Shown: one piece after another, positions 11,886 through 22,715 of the stretch | How the letters are laid out: every line of letters starts with the position of its first letter | Numbering within the stretch: position 1 is the stretch's first letter | Origin: Ryuthela nishihirai | Taxonomy: Eukaryota; Arthropoda; Arachnida; Araneae; Heptathelidae | Length of the DNA stretch: 64,000 bases | NCBI GenBank assembly: GCA_038380435.1 | Contig: JAWZYU010000005.1 | Span: 35,672,001 to 35,736,000 of the forward strand | Direction of reading: 5' to 3' | The notes under the pieces: generated by a model | Databases searched by the model: none | Told to the model about the DNA's origin: nothing | Seen by the model: the letters and a program-made list of their open reading frames with translations, nothing else | Position numbers and translations under genes: made by a program

Positions 11886-11975
11886 CAGATCTCCTACTGT
11901 GGCATATAAACTGACAGGCTCCTGTCAGACCTCTGTGGCAAGCAGCTGCTTGAGGGGGTATTTATTTTTTTTATG
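11886..11975 (+). mobile_element. SINE-B, 5'-truncated
   Basis: Only the 3' half of SINE-B: gtggcatataaactgacagg to the GGGGGTATTTATTT tail. No clear TSD. Confidence 0.75.
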
Positions 11976-12020
11976 ATGCGGAAACATATAGTGGTTTGCA
12001 GGCTTTAACACTACTTAGAG

Positions 12021-12290
12021 AAGGCGTGTCGAACCCGCGGCCCACAAAATCGTAAAGTTTACGTGTTTACGACATGAGCTTTCAACATGATTATGTGATT
12101 TTCAGCGAGTTTTTGATATCCCACTAGTTTTGTGTTCCCCTTTTTTGAAATTTATAATAAAAAACATAAGAAAATAAAGGAAGTTTCATTATTCATATAC
12201 ATTAACTATATTATACATTTTATATGCGGCCCAAAACAATTCATCTTCACTCAATGTGGCCCAGAGAAGTCAAAAGGTTAGACACGCCTG
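12021..12290. mobile_element. hAT-type MITE
   Basis: A 270-bp element with inverted ends (left aaggcgtgtcgaac, right gttagacacgcctg), internal 'cggccc' blocks at both ends, and 8-bp flanks acttagag (12013-12020) and atttagag (12291-12298) that match at seven positions. An 8-bp TSD is the hAT signature. The same family sits inside the LINE at 45805-46118. It encodes nothing. Confidence 0.8.
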
Positions 12291-12339
12291 ATTTAGAGCA
12301 TATCATGCCTACTTTCAAAAAGAGGTTGGAGAAATTTGA

Positions 12340-12478
12340 CTTCCACACGACTTCCATCTGTTTTCTAACAGCTGTCCATTGGATTTCTTTCTCCAACCTT
12401 ATTTGTACCCTTGAGGTCCTTGTGGCATGGCCATTTAACCCACCGTGTACTAAAAGTGTCGATCAGAGGTAAAAATCT
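12340..12478 (+). mobile_element. SINE-A 3' fragment, old
   Basis: Diverged 3' third of SINE-A (ccatctgttttctaacagctg, then ccttgaggtccttgtgg and catggccatttaaccca, ending cagaggtaaaa). No head. Confidence 0.7.
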
Positions 12479-12554
12479 AAATTTGGAAATAATCTTTATA
12501 CGTATATATATATAGATAAATAATAAATCAATAATTTTTCTGTTAACCAATACG

Positions 12555-12942
12555 ATTCTTAGTTGTATCCCACTTTTGAAAGGTTTCTACTCACAGGCCC
12601 TGATCTAGAAAAAAATAAAGCTGGGAGGGGGGACAAAACCTAACTGGAACGCTGTTCCAGTATAAAAAATTTTCCTCTGTTTGAATGGTGTACAAAAAAA
12701 TTCTTGAAAAACACATGTAAAAAAACATATTTTACGAATGAAAAATACACAACAAAATTCTTAGTTGTACCCCAATTTTGGAAGGTTTCTACTTACACGC
12801 CCTGATCTAGAAAAAAATAAAGCTGGGAGATGCTGGAATGTTGTTCCAGTATGAAATTTTTACCTGTGTTTGAATGGTTTACAAAAAAAATTCTTGAAAA
12901 ACTCATGTAACAAAAGAACATATTTTACGAGTGAAAAATATA
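12555..12942. repeat. Tandem duplication, two units of about 200 bp
   Basis: Units at 12555-12756 and 12757-12942 both run from attcttagttgta through ggtttctact, ccctgatctagaaaaaaata, ctgttccagta and a ttcttgaaaaac motif. They differ by about 10-15% and by a short deletion in unit 2. The ctgttccagt and gtgtacaaaaaa pieces faintly resemble the SINE-A tail. Confidence 0.7.
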
Positions 12943-13134
12943 AAAATAATAAATACCCCCTCAAGCAGCTGCTTGCCACAGAGGTCTGACAGGAGCCTGT
13001 CAGTTTATATGCCATAGTAGAAGGTCTGAGAGGTGGCAGGACCTCAGCAGAAAAACGACACAAACATCCATGCCTCGAACCTAGGTCCCTTAGATCAGTA
13101 GCTTAGCGTACTAACCACTCGGCCAGGGGACGGC
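12943..13134 (-). mobile_element. SINE-B, full length
   Basis: Reverse copy ending in a recognisable head (ccactcggcc). 12-bp TSD gtgaaaaatata at 12931-12942 and 13135-13146. Confidence 0.9.
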
Positions 13135-13146
13135 GTGAAAAATATA

Positions 13147-13993
13147 CGCAATGTATTTTGTAAAATGTTATTTGTAATAGAAATCCAATCCTTTACTGTT
13201 TTTTTCTGCTCGATTGTATCGTTTCCCCCCCCCCCCCCACTTCCGCCTTGCATTATTTTTTTCATAGATCTGAACTTGCTATTTAGAAATTTCATTATTT
13301 TCTATTGATCGAAAATAGTTTTTACAGTTAGTGTTCTCATCTAGACAAATGGGGATTGAAATAATTAAGGAGGCTGTTACTATTAAATATTTCAACTGCC
13401 ATTCTTCTTTTAACACCGAATGAATATCGCTTAGATTCAAAATTTAGAAAGACTTGATTCAGATCTCTACTCTTATCCAATTTCCATGATAAATTAATTC
13501 TTCAAGATACTGAGTTTCTAATTGACATAGACATGACAATTCTCTGATGATTTGGTAGATTGAAAAGCTGAATATATACTTGTGTTCTTTGAATTTAAAA
13601 CCAATTCATGACTTTATGACAACGCCAATAAAATCTGAAAGGGGTTTGTCTGTCATTTGGAATTTTTGTCATTTATGTTCGAGATCATCTGATGGTAAAG
13701 ATTAGCTTCTGTTCCCTCCAATCTCGAAGTATGTCTTGAAGTAATAGCTGTTTTTGGAGCGTTTGAGCTATCGGAAGTTATTTTCCCACTTCAGAAAGCA
13801 GGCAATATTCTCTGAGTGTTTTCCAATAACTTGACCATGCTACTTCGCGGAATAAACAGTTGTTTTCTTTTCATATAAGGGTTAAGCTTGAACAAGAGTG
13901 CTCACAGCGGACTTGCGAATGTGTGTAAAAAAACTAGATCGAAATGAAAGTCGTCAACATTCTTAAGTTTCAACAAATATCTTTATTTCGAAC
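13147..13993. other. Unassigned AT-rich DNA with a poly-C tract
   Basis: No repeat family recognised. A run of about 15 C lies at 13226-13240. Confidence 0.4.
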
Positions 13994-14086
13994 ATGTCTG
14001 AGACTGGATCCGACGAAGATTCTTCCGCAGACAGCGGCAGGCAACGACCATCGCTGAATTACGCGTCCAAGTTGAAAGCGCGTTGA
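13994..14086 (+). CDS. Short acidic open frame, possible exon or transposase start
   Basis: ATG in a fair context (aacATG) opens a 30-codon frame starting MSETGSDEDSSADSGRQRPS and ending in TGA. The Ser/Asp/Glu-rich start followed by a basic end is not low-complexity AT translation like the other chance frames here. It could be a first coding exon (no matching splice donor was confirmed) or the N-terminus of a lost element. No known protein is recognised. Confidence 0.22.
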   Translation: MSETGSDEDSSADSGRQRPSLNYASKLKAR

Positions 14087-14108
14087 ATGGTATCCCCTAG
14101 CATTTGTA

Positions 14109-14324
14109 CAGTCGCTCAAAAAAGTATCCGAACACTATGGTTGATCACAGAATTCAGAAAAAAATATCTGGCAACGATTTTTTTAGAAATTAGTGATCTG
14201 GCAACCTTCGTGTCACGTGACACGAAGGTTGCCAGATCACTAATTTCTAAAAAAATCGTTGCCAGATATTTTTTTCTGAATTCTGTGATCAACCATAGTG
14301 TTCGGATACTTTTTTGAGCGACTG
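14109..14324. mobile_element. Perfect palindromic Tc1/mariner-type MITE
   Basis: A 216-bp element made of two 108-base arms meeting at tgtcac/gtgaca, with no loop. The two strands give identical translations across it, so the arms are perfect complements. Ends CAGTCGCTCAAAAAAGTATC are flanked by TA at 14107-14108 and 14325-14326, as for Tc1/mariner insertions. Two decayed relatives lie at 24641-24831 and 57063-57472. No coding capacity. Confidence 0.92.
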
Positions 14325-14326
14325 TA

Positions 14327-15715
14327 CGACCGATTGCATGCCAGATTGGAAACTTGTATTGCTTCTCGAGGAGGTTCAACACCTTATTACGTAAAACGTG
14401 CCTTCTGTAAAATGTAATACTCATTAAAAGGTAAAATAAGCATTTAATCACTTCACACGTGTGATCACTGTCCTTTCTCAACGTGTTGTTTCTACTAAAT
14501 AAATGCCATAGATTACGCTTCAATTGTTGATGATGTTCATTTTTCAATTTCCGCCAGTGTATATTAGAAACTTACCAGTTTTCTTACATATTTTGGCCGT
14601 AAGGATTTGAAGTCAAGAATCCGTCACGCTGCCGTAAACGTTCATAGTTAAGTGAAAACTTGAGTTGCCAAGTCCAAGAGTAATTTTGAAACAGGTTAAT
14701 TACAGCTAGTCATATGCGTGATTGGCTCCAGCAAAACGAGCGTGTTTGGAAACTTTCAGTAGCATTATACACGCCCATTCACAAGCTTTTTCCGCCCACT
14801 AGAAACCGTAAAATAGTATTTCGTCCCGCCCCACCCCATCCCGGAAATTGCCAAATGTGTTTCCTAGTGGAAGTATTGCTGACTCCCATTGCTTGTCAGT
14901 CAGAAATTCTGCATTAATGTCACATAGTCGACTTTTCCTGTTGAATGGTCTTCAATTTTGTAAGCAGAGGAAAGTTTCTTCCTTTTCCTTCTCAGAGTTG
15001 GTAATCGTTCAAAAGTCTGCCTTGACAATCCTTAATATCTCACAGATACATTAACATTGCATTGATAATTCTTCAAATTGATGTGTTCCGATTATAATAA
15101 GGAACAATGACTGCAATCGTAAATGGAACCCATTGTTGCCTTATTAAGCAGAGCTGGCCAGCTTTTTGAATTGGGTTGCGTACTGGTGCACTTATTAGAT
15201 GTTCAAATGAGTCAAGAGCAATTTTAGAGTTACCACTTAAGCTTTGGGTCACCCAAAATAAAAAACCCACTGAACTAGGATTTTCCCCCTCTCCATAAAT
15301 CTAAAATCGTTTAAATTAAAATATTGATCAGCAGAATTTTATCATTCTGATTCTTTTGCAGCCAATATAATATATACAGTATTATATTTCAAGTTTCGAA
15401 AGTATTCGTAACAGGTATTGTGTACTAGTTACGGGCAGGATATTTGAATAGTTACAAGAGATTTATTTGAATCGAAGCTTTAAGTACATTTATTTAGTTT
15501 AATACACATTTAAAACTTGAACTAACATTATAAATTTTACATTAAAGGTTAAAAGGTTATAATCATTTATGTAACTTAACTTCGACACTCCGTTGTATAT
15601 TTTATATGTTATTTTATGCATAAGGGTTCAATAGTTCTTCAAGTTTGTTATTATTTGTCTCTCTTTGCAATGAATTAAAACGAACATGGTGTAGAAGGAG
15701 TAGGCCCTAACATTA
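14327..15715. other. Unassigned DNA, 1.4 kb
   Basis: No repeat family or gene recognised. Open frames are short and without known motifs. This is one of the longer SINE-free stretches. Confidence 0.4.
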
Positions 15716-15726
15716 CCATGATAATA

Positions 15727-15933
15727 TATAATATATAAATACCCCCCTCAAGCAGCTGCTTGCCACAGAGGTCTGACAGGAGCCTGCCAGTTTATATGCC
15801 AGAGTAGAAGGTCTGAGAGGATGGCAGGACCTCAGCAGAAAAACAACACGAACATCCATGCCTTACCAGGGGCTCGAACCCAGGTCCCGTAGATCAGTAG
15901 CCAAGCGCGATAACCACTCGGCCACGGGAAGGC
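15727..15933 (-). mobile_element. SINE-B, full length
   Basis: Complete reverse copy. 11-bp TSD ccatgataata at 15716-15726 and 15934-15944. Confidence 0.92.
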
Positions 15934-15944
15934 CCATGATAATA

Positions 15945-16376
15945 AGGTGGATAAATAAATAAATAGGGATATAAGAATTTGAATTGCAAAATTTCATATC
16001 ATTCCATTTTCCAAAACAGGGTGAAAAGGAGATTTTAAATCACGTTCTATTTTAGGTAGGAATTTAATTTTTTATCGCAACATGGGGTGGCACATTGGAA
16101 ACCAGAATACGAAATTTAGGATTTGGTTTTCAAGTGTTTGGGGAATTGCTGTGGGTCAAATCTATTGAAGAAAAATTTGTTTCAACGGTTTTGTGCTAAT
16201 TATGTTCTCACCAGCAACTACCGTCGGTGAGCTGACCAAGAAATATGTAAGCATGTCTTGAAGAAAGACATGCATCATCGACTGGTGGCCAATCGCACGG
16301 ACACGGCCTTTTATTTATATTAGATTCCACGATCAATATTTGAACATAAAATTATTATTACAAGGAACGAATTCAA
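15945..16376. other. Unassigned DNA
   Basis: AT-rich, with an (AAAT)n stretch at its start (15951-15966). No gene seen. Confidence 0.4.
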
Positions 16377-16388
16377 CGAGGGATATGA

Positions 16389-16783
16389 GTTGGGTTGTTT
16401 TACCTCTGAGTGGCACTTTTTTGCACACCATGGGCTAAATGGCCAGGTCACAAGGACCCCGAATGCACAGAGAAGGTTGGGGGAGGGGACCCACTGGAAT
16501 AGCTGTTGGGAGATAGATGGTAGCCTCCCGTCGAGGCCATCCAGCGTGTTCTTTAACGTGCACAGGGTATGACTCTCCCGTACACTGGGTCACGGCTTAA
16601 CGCCCCATCCGACGGACGGCGGCCTTTCCAAGCCCATCAGTGTCCCCTACTGACCGTGGGCAGGGCGGGAAATTTTGCGGAGATAAATCTCAGCGCTGAC
16701 CCAGCTGGGACTCGAACCTGGGAACTACAGATTACGAACCTGAGAACTACAGATACGCTACCGACTGAGCCACCCCCGCCCCT
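16389..16783 (-). mobile_element. SINE-A, full length
   Basis: Reverse copy with a short duplication in its head (the acgaacctgagaactacagat piece repeats). 12-bp TSD cgagggatatga at 16377-16388 and 16784-16795. Confidence 0.9.
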
Positions 16784-16961
16784 CGAGGGATATGACAATC
16801 GCATTCGATGTATGGAGGAAGGTGTTTCAGGTCCATTTCCCTTTCTCACCGAGCCAGATAGGGTGTTATACAGAGAAAATAGCAATGCAAGCAACAGTGG
16901 GTTCTATAAATAAGTAATGTTTTTGAGAAAAATCAATCTCTGGCGCCAATAATTATTATAA

Positions 16962-17119
16962 ATAAATATTCCCCTCAAGCAGCTGTTTGCTACAGAAGTG
17001 TGATAGGATCCTATCAATATAATGAGAAATGGACAAACTCTATGAGCAAGGCGACACCTCAGTATAAAAACAACACAAAGAAACCTTCATGTTAACCTAG
17101 GCTCGAACCCTGGTTCCTT
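16962..17119 (-). mobile_element. SINE-B, old diverged copy
   Basis: Recognisable by cccctcaagcagctg, gataggatcctatca and the ggctcgaaccctgg B-box complement, with many substitutions. No TSD visible. Confidence 0.65.
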
Positions 17120-17128
17120 TTATTTTCC

Positions 17129-17172
17129 CGATGGACTTGGAAAGGCCGCCGTCCGTCGGATGAGACGTTAAT
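17129..17172 (+). mobile_element. SINE-A internal fragment
   Basis: A 44-base piece of the SINE-A body (gatggacttggaaaggccgc to gagacgttaa) with neither head nor tail, abutting the old SINE-B. Confidence 0.7.
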
Positions 17173-17394
17173 GTTATACAAGGTGTCGGAAAAAATAATG
17201 GTGGGTTTCGAGAACCAATATGTAGGAAAATAATATACACATTCAAGAAAGTATTATTTTAATTGAAAGAGTGCCTCAAATAGTTTCAAACGTAGTTAGG
17301 TCATTTCCATGCGTGCACTGTTCGTGACCCTGCCATGTCCAATCGGCATTCCACTTCTTGCTATACACGCCGCAGCATATCTCTTCACGCAAAT
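17173..17394 (-). mobile_element. Possible DNA-transposon end
   Basis: The left edge tacaaggtgtcggaaaaaat resembles terminal repeats of Tc1/mariner-like elements. The minus strand holds a short frame that ends shortly before it. The family is not recognised with confidence and no second end is visible before the SINE-A. Confidence 0.25.
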
Positions 17395-17780
17395 GGGGCG
17401 GGGGTGGCTCAGTCGGTAGCGCGCCAGGCTCGTAATCTGTAGTTCCCAGGTTCGAGTCCCAGCTGGATCAGCGTTGAGATTTATCTCCGCAAAAATTCCC
17501 CGCCCTGCCCACGGTCAGTAGGGGACACCGATGGGCTTGGAAAGGCCGCCGTCCGTCGGATGGGACGTTAAGCCGTGGCCCCGTGTGCGGGAGAGCCATA
17601 CCTGTGCACGTTAAAGAACACGCTGGATGGCCTTGACGGGAGGCTACCATCTGTCTCCCAACAGCTGTTCCAGTGGGTCCCCTCCCCCAATCTTCTCTGA
17701 GCCTTCGGGGTCCATGTGACCTGGCCATTTAGCCCATGGTGTGCAAAAAAGTGCCGCTCAGAGATAAAACAACCCAACCC
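17395..17780 (+). mobile_element. SINE-A, full length
   Basis: Complete copy, close to the family consensus. A matching TSD was not found, so one flank may have been lost or rearranged. Confidence 0.88.
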
Positions 17781-18390
17781 ATTTGTTCATACGTGCTCCC
17801 TTTCTTCGTTATTCTAACCATTTCCACCTGTTCTTCCGAACTCTCTAAAAATCTTACGAATATGCAAATTCGTAATAACATCGAGCACAAAAAGTTTGAG
17901 AGATTTCTGCAGCTGAGTAAGAATGCCGTAGAGAGAAGAGAAAGTATTACAAGCCGGAAGGAAAAAAAGAGCTCAAAATCGGAACATAAGGTAAGCCTAC
18001 CGTTATTCAATATTTCATTTATAAATTTACACTTTTCTTGCACTCTATGGGCCTCTGACGGCGGTGGCTTTGGCAATTGACCACTGGTCACAGAGAACTG
18101 AATTTGGCTTTACACCAGCATATAACATTCTATATAAGGACGAAATGGGAGTGACTGACTGCTGACAAGGGATCACGATATTTCTAACTATAAGTAATAA
18201 TTTGCACCTAGGGGTAATCCGGATCTTAGGAAAAATCCGAAATCTGACCTCCGACTAGTCGTTCAAGCTCAAATACAGATCACGTAGAGCTAAAACCTTG
18301 ATTAACGAGGGCTAGAAGCGTGAAAAACGATGCCCGGGGGTGATTCAGGCTATACGAAACGTTATGAAATTTTAGACCAGCAGAAGGCCC
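17781..18390. other. Unassigned DNA
   Basis: Open frames on both strands at 17736-18091 are partly SINE-derived and show no known domain. Confidence 0.4.
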
Positions 18391-18620
18391 TTTGAGGTCA
18401 AAGGTTCAATTTAAATCAGCTGGTTCTAGAGTACTAAAAATTAGTTCCTGGGAGATATTTTGTGTCTTAGACTTCTGAAATGTGAAATTTTGGATGCGAT
18501 GGGGGTCCTTCTAGGTCAAATAGAGCTAAAAATTGGTGTCTGATGGCATTTTGAGTCGTAGATCTCAGAAATAAGACGAATATTCCGATCCGGTGTCGCA
18601 TTCAAGGTCAAATAAGTGTC
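18391..18620. repeat. Degenerate tandem repeat of about 95-120 bp
   Basis: Two aligned units start at 18393 (ttgaggtcaaagg) and 18510 (ctaggtcaaatag), with a third start at 18602 (aaggtcaaataag). Shared order: ctaaaaatt, a gatattttgtgtcttaga-like block, a ctgaaatg-like block, gatccgatgggg-like, aggtcaaa. Each unit contains AGGTCA, a nuclear-receptor half-site sequence, possibly by chance. Confidence 0.45.
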
Positions 18621-19094
18621 ACAGTGACGGTCTAGAAATCAAAAAGTGAAAACACCAACTGATTTCTATAATAGTATATATACAAGTAGTACAAGACTTA
18701 TGTAAACTCGACTTTACGTAAGGTTTGAAGTGAAAAAAATTCAAGTCACGTCAGATCGTGTGAATTGAATTTTACGCAATTTTCAAAATAGGCATGTATG
18801 TGTATGCTTCATAAAGAAATAAATATATGCGTAATATTTACGGACCTTTTTTTTATATCATATGCATTTCTTGTGAAATGAAGAAGTAAGCAAACAATGA
18901 ATACAGAAATTCGTAATAAATAAATTAATATTTCTTAAGCAGAAAAGTGTGAAGCACCAATAGAAAAGTAGTACGTGAATATTTTTAGTGTGGGATCCTG
19001 ACTTGCGTAAATCTCCAGTAATCGAACTCTTATGTAAATTAAAGACTGGTTGTACTGGGATAACATGTAAATTTTCCATTTTTAATTCTTTTTC
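18621..19094. other. Unassigned AT-rich DNA
   Basis: Nothing recognised; no repeat or coding signal. Confidence 0.4.
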
Positions 19095-19108
19095 ATTCAG
19101 ATAGTGTA

Positions 19109-19322
19109 TGTCCCGTGGCCGAGTGGTTAGCACGCTTGGCTAGTGATGTAAGGGACCTGGGTTCGAGCCCCCGGGTAAGGCATGGATGTGTGTGTGTCGT
19201 TTTTCTGCTGAGGTCCTGCCATCCTCACAAACCTTCTACTATGGCATATAAACTGACAAGCTCCTGTCAGACCTCTGTGGCAAGCAGCTGCTTGAGGGGG
19301 TATTTACTTTTATTTTTTTATA
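19109..19322 (+). mobile_element. SINE-B, full length
   Basis: Complete copy lacking the first few bases of the head (starts tgtcccgtggcc). The flanks ttcagatagtg and ctcagattagag are a likely imperfect TSD. Confidence 0.85.
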
Positions 19323-19334
19323 CTCAGATTAGAG

Positions 19335-19775
19335 AGTTGATCTTTTTAAAAAAAGAATTGGGTTAAAAAATAAAATATTTTCGCTAAAAGAAAACTGGAC
19401 TTAGATACGAATAAAATTTTGAACATAGAAAATTCTTGAGATTTATTACTGAACCTCTTGCTTCTTTTACATAACAGAAACGAAAGCTATTAAGATTTTT
19501 TATATTTTTATATCTCCCCAACCCACACCCTACATATATGTTCAGATGATGCGTTACACAAAATGACGAAATGCTCAGAGAGTCATTTATTATTTCAATC
19601 GTTAATCATTTCGATTAGAATGCAACAGAAATAATTTATTGTTAGTGGAGCTGAAATTCATTGCAAAACGTATTCAGCCCCAATATCGTCTAATAACCAA
19701 ATAGTAGCGGAAGTGAATACTGCTTCAGATTTTTCATTTGATATCCATAAAGAAATTTCTCTCAACATTCCTCAC
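19335..19775. other. Unassigned AT-rich DNA
   Basis: No gene or repeat recognised. Confidence 0.4.
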
Positions 19776-20600
19776 TGCGAAATGGCAAGTGTCATCTCCC
19801 CCCCCCCCCCAATCCACCACGTCGTCCCCTCCCACCAGCTTCACCGCACACACACACACTCCTCTCTTTTTCAATTTGACCAGAATCACGAGCTCCGACT
19901 CAAATAGCTGCGGTCTCTTTATTTTACCCCTTGTACGGTAATAAAACCAACTCGAGGTCGAAACTGGCCTGCCCTCCCCCCCCCTACACACACACATACC
20001 CCCTCCCCCAGTGACAAGTTTCGCACCCTCGCCGATTTCTGTTCTGCAACCGGAGTAGATGGCCTTTTGTTGCTCGCGAGCCCTTATCTCTGGCACGCGT
20101 CCACAAAAGGGGGCTCTCTATAACACCCCCCAACACTTCAGCACCCCTATTTTGCTCGAGCCCTTCTCTACTCTTTGCCACTTTGGCGACACTCCGCCCT
20201 CCTTCCTGGTCGCGCTTTTTTATCGGAGACAGTAATTGAAGTCTTTGTGCTCTCGCTTTCTATTGAAATTCAATGGTTGTATTTGCGACGCAACCACTGT
20301 ACGGTCGTCAAGCGGCCGATCGAAGTAGGTCTCGCTCGTGTCGCGTGCATGCAAATGAAGTCACGTGACGTCTGCCGGATCATCTCTCCATCTCCATCCG
20401 TATGCCTTGGTTGGGGAATGCCGTGTTAGATGGCTATCTGGCGGGCTCCAGTTCAGAAAGAAAGGGTGGCTGCTGGTGGAGTTTTTTTCCCCTTCAACTT
20501 TTTGCCCTTTCTCTGCTCTCTTTTCGTTTCCTTTTTTTTTCGCTTGACGAGAAGGATTCAGAATACTCTGATCGATATTCAATAAGAAGGACGTTCTAGG
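19776..20600. other. GC-richer unassigned block with C and CA tracts
   Basis: Poly-C at 19799-19810 and about 19977-19984 and CA runs near 19850 and 19986 edge a block clearly less AT-rich than its surroundings (20030-20560), with several CpG. Frames on both strands exist but none resembles a known protein. It could be regulatory or untranslated DNA of a nearby gene. Confidence 0.35.
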
Positions 20601-21102
20601 CGGATTAGGGTTATGTTTGACACATGAGGAAGTGAGGAAACAAATTACGTTTATGGTTCAGTTTGGGTTAGAATGCATACGAAGTGCCCCAAAAATCACA
20701 ATAAGAGTTCACAAGTCAGGCGTTGTTAATATTTCCCAGCAGAAATGTGAAGGCTGCCATAGATGTCACAGAAACTGAGGAAGCAATAGCAGCAATTGCC
20801 ATTCCACACAACCACGTGAAAATTCGAAAACAAAATTAAATTGTGAATATCCCATCCACCTCTTCACCCTGTCAGTACCCGAGATTTTTGTTTAGGAACA
20901 TTTTGAAGAGAAACTGAATATTGAAGAGGACTTCTACAGACCGAAACAGATTGAAAGGCTCAAGCCACTGAATTTAAATTTTATTATAATAACACATATT
21001 TTCATCCATTCTAGTGGCCCTAAGAATGTGAACTTTGAGGAGCAATGATTAGCTGTATTTACCACTGAACGATTTTACAAAAATAATTTTTTCCTAAATG
21101 GC
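20601..21102. other. Unassigned AT-rich DNA
   Basis: No recognisable feature. Confidence 0.4.
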
Positions 21103-21478
21103 TGGGGCCGGCCGGGTTGTTCAGTCGGTAACGCGCCAGGCTCGTAATCTGCAGTTCCCAGGTTCGAGACCCAGCTGAGTCAGCGTTGAGATTTATCTCC
21201 GAAAAATTATCAAACCCTGCCCACGGTTAGTAAGGGACACCGATGGAGTTGGAAAGGCCGCCGTCTGGTTGGGCTTTAAGCCGTAGCCCCGTGTGCGGGA
21301 AAGCCATATCCTATGCACGTTAAAGAACACGCTGGATGGCCTTGACGGGAAGCTACCATCTGTCTCCCAACAGGTGTTCCAGTGGGTCCCCTCCCCCAAC
21401 CTTCTCTGAGCCTTCGGGATCCTTGTGACCTGACCATTTTAGCCCACTGTGTGCAAAAAAATGCCGCTCAGAGGTAAA
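21103..21478 (+). mobile_element. SINE-A, near full length, tail cut off
   Basis: Head (diverged, gggttgttcagtcgg) and body present. It stops at gaggtaaaa and joins a reverse SINE-B tail directly. The AACCC tail is missing, so the SINE-B probably inserted at, or recombined with, the tail. Confidence 0.85.
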
Positions 21479-22025
21479 ACCCCCTCAAGCAGCTGCTTGC
21501 CACAGAGGTCTGACGGAGCCTGTCAGTTTATATGTCAGAGTACATGGGTGTCAAACTCAATCTTGTAAAGTGCCAATTTTTCTTTCAAAGTATATGAGCG
21601 GGCCGGGATTCAATTAAACACTAATTTTATATAAAAAAATCTTTTATTTAAATTTAAAGTATACATCAAAAGTAAAATGGCATTAAGTCATAACGGTTAA
21701 AAAACAGCGCAATTATTTCGAAGATCCAGATACTTGACATCTTTTCAGCTTCTTTCCTGTAATCTATACCTATGTGTTCAATGTATAGAAAAACTGTTCA
21801 TGAAATTCGAGTATTATTAATTGAGGTCGCGGGCCGCATCTAAATGCCCCGGGGGCCGCTCATGGCCCGCGGGCCGTATCTTTGACATGCCTGCCATAGT
21901 AGAAGGTCTGTGAGGTGGCAACACCTCAGCAGAAAAACAACACGAACATCCATGCCTTACCCAGGGCTCGAACCCAGGTCCCTTAGATCAGTAGCCAAGC
22001 GTGACTAACCACTCGGCCACGGGAA
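21479..22025 (-). mobile_element. SINE-B, interrupted by a hAT element
   Basis: A reverse SINE-B in two parts (21479-21542 and about 21894-22025) split by the hAT-like element at 21543-21893. The second part ends in a good head (gctcgaaccc and ccactcggccacggga). Confidence 0.85.
21543..21893. mobile_element. hAT-like MITE inside SINE-B
   Basis: A 351-bp element with ends catgggtgtcaaac and tttgacatgcctg (inverted, with mismatches) and GC-rich 'gggccg' blocks just inside. 8-bp flanks tcagagta (21535-21542) and ccatagta (21894-21901) match at six of eight. The host SINE-B resumes on the far side, which fixes the borders. No coding part. Confidence 0.75.
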
Positions 22026-22204
22026 CCCAAAACAGCTATAGTGATTTGCATCAAATCTTGCCTGTTTATAGGATTACACTCCAATATTATTGAAATAGGT
22101 CTTAGGTTCCAGAAAAAAAATTTGACTGAAACTAAATTAAAATTTACATCCTAGGCTTTGCTAGGGTAGATACACGTTTCATTTACCACTTCCGCTCCCA
22201 CATG

Positions 22205-22582
22205 GGTTGGGTTGTTTCACCTCTGAGCGGCACTTTTTTGCACACCATGAGCTAAATGGCCAGGTCACATGGACCCCGAAGGCTCAGATAAGGTTGGGGG
22301 AGGGGACCCACTGGAACAGCTGTTGGGAGACAGATGGTAGCCTCCCGTCAAGGCCATCCAGCGTGTTCTTTAACGTGCACAGGGTATGGCTCTCCCGCAC
22401 ACGGGGCCACGGCTTAACGTCCCATCCGACTGACGGCGGACTTTCCAAGCCCATCGGTGTCCCCTACTGACCGTGGACAGGGCGGGGAATTTTGCGGAGA
22501 TAAATCTCAACGCTGACCCATCTGGGACTCGAATCTGTGAACTACAGATTACGAGCCTGGCGCGCTACCGACTGAGGCACCC
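22205..22582 (-). mobile_element. SINE-A, full length
   Basis: Reverse copy. 13-bp TSD ccgctcccacatg at 22192-22204 and 22583-22595; its cccgc bases overlap with the end of the head. Confidence 0.9.
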
Positions 22583-22715
22583 CCGCTCCCACATGAAACG
22601 AGACATAAAGATAACACTAATCACCCTCATGCATACATAATTTATGAACGACCTGTATGATGAAACTCTAGCATTACTTTATCATCGGTTTAAAATTTGC
22701 ACACTCCTGAAGGCT

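Noticed and set aside
17736..18080. 114-codon frame at 17736-18080 and 120-codon frame on the other strand as exons
   Set aside because: Both begin within SINE-A, overlap each other on opposite strands and show no known motif.
19713..20599. Cluster of overlapping frames on both strands as a gene
   Set aside because: Openness comes from GC-richer, low-complexity sequence; no domain, splice structure or consistent frame was found.
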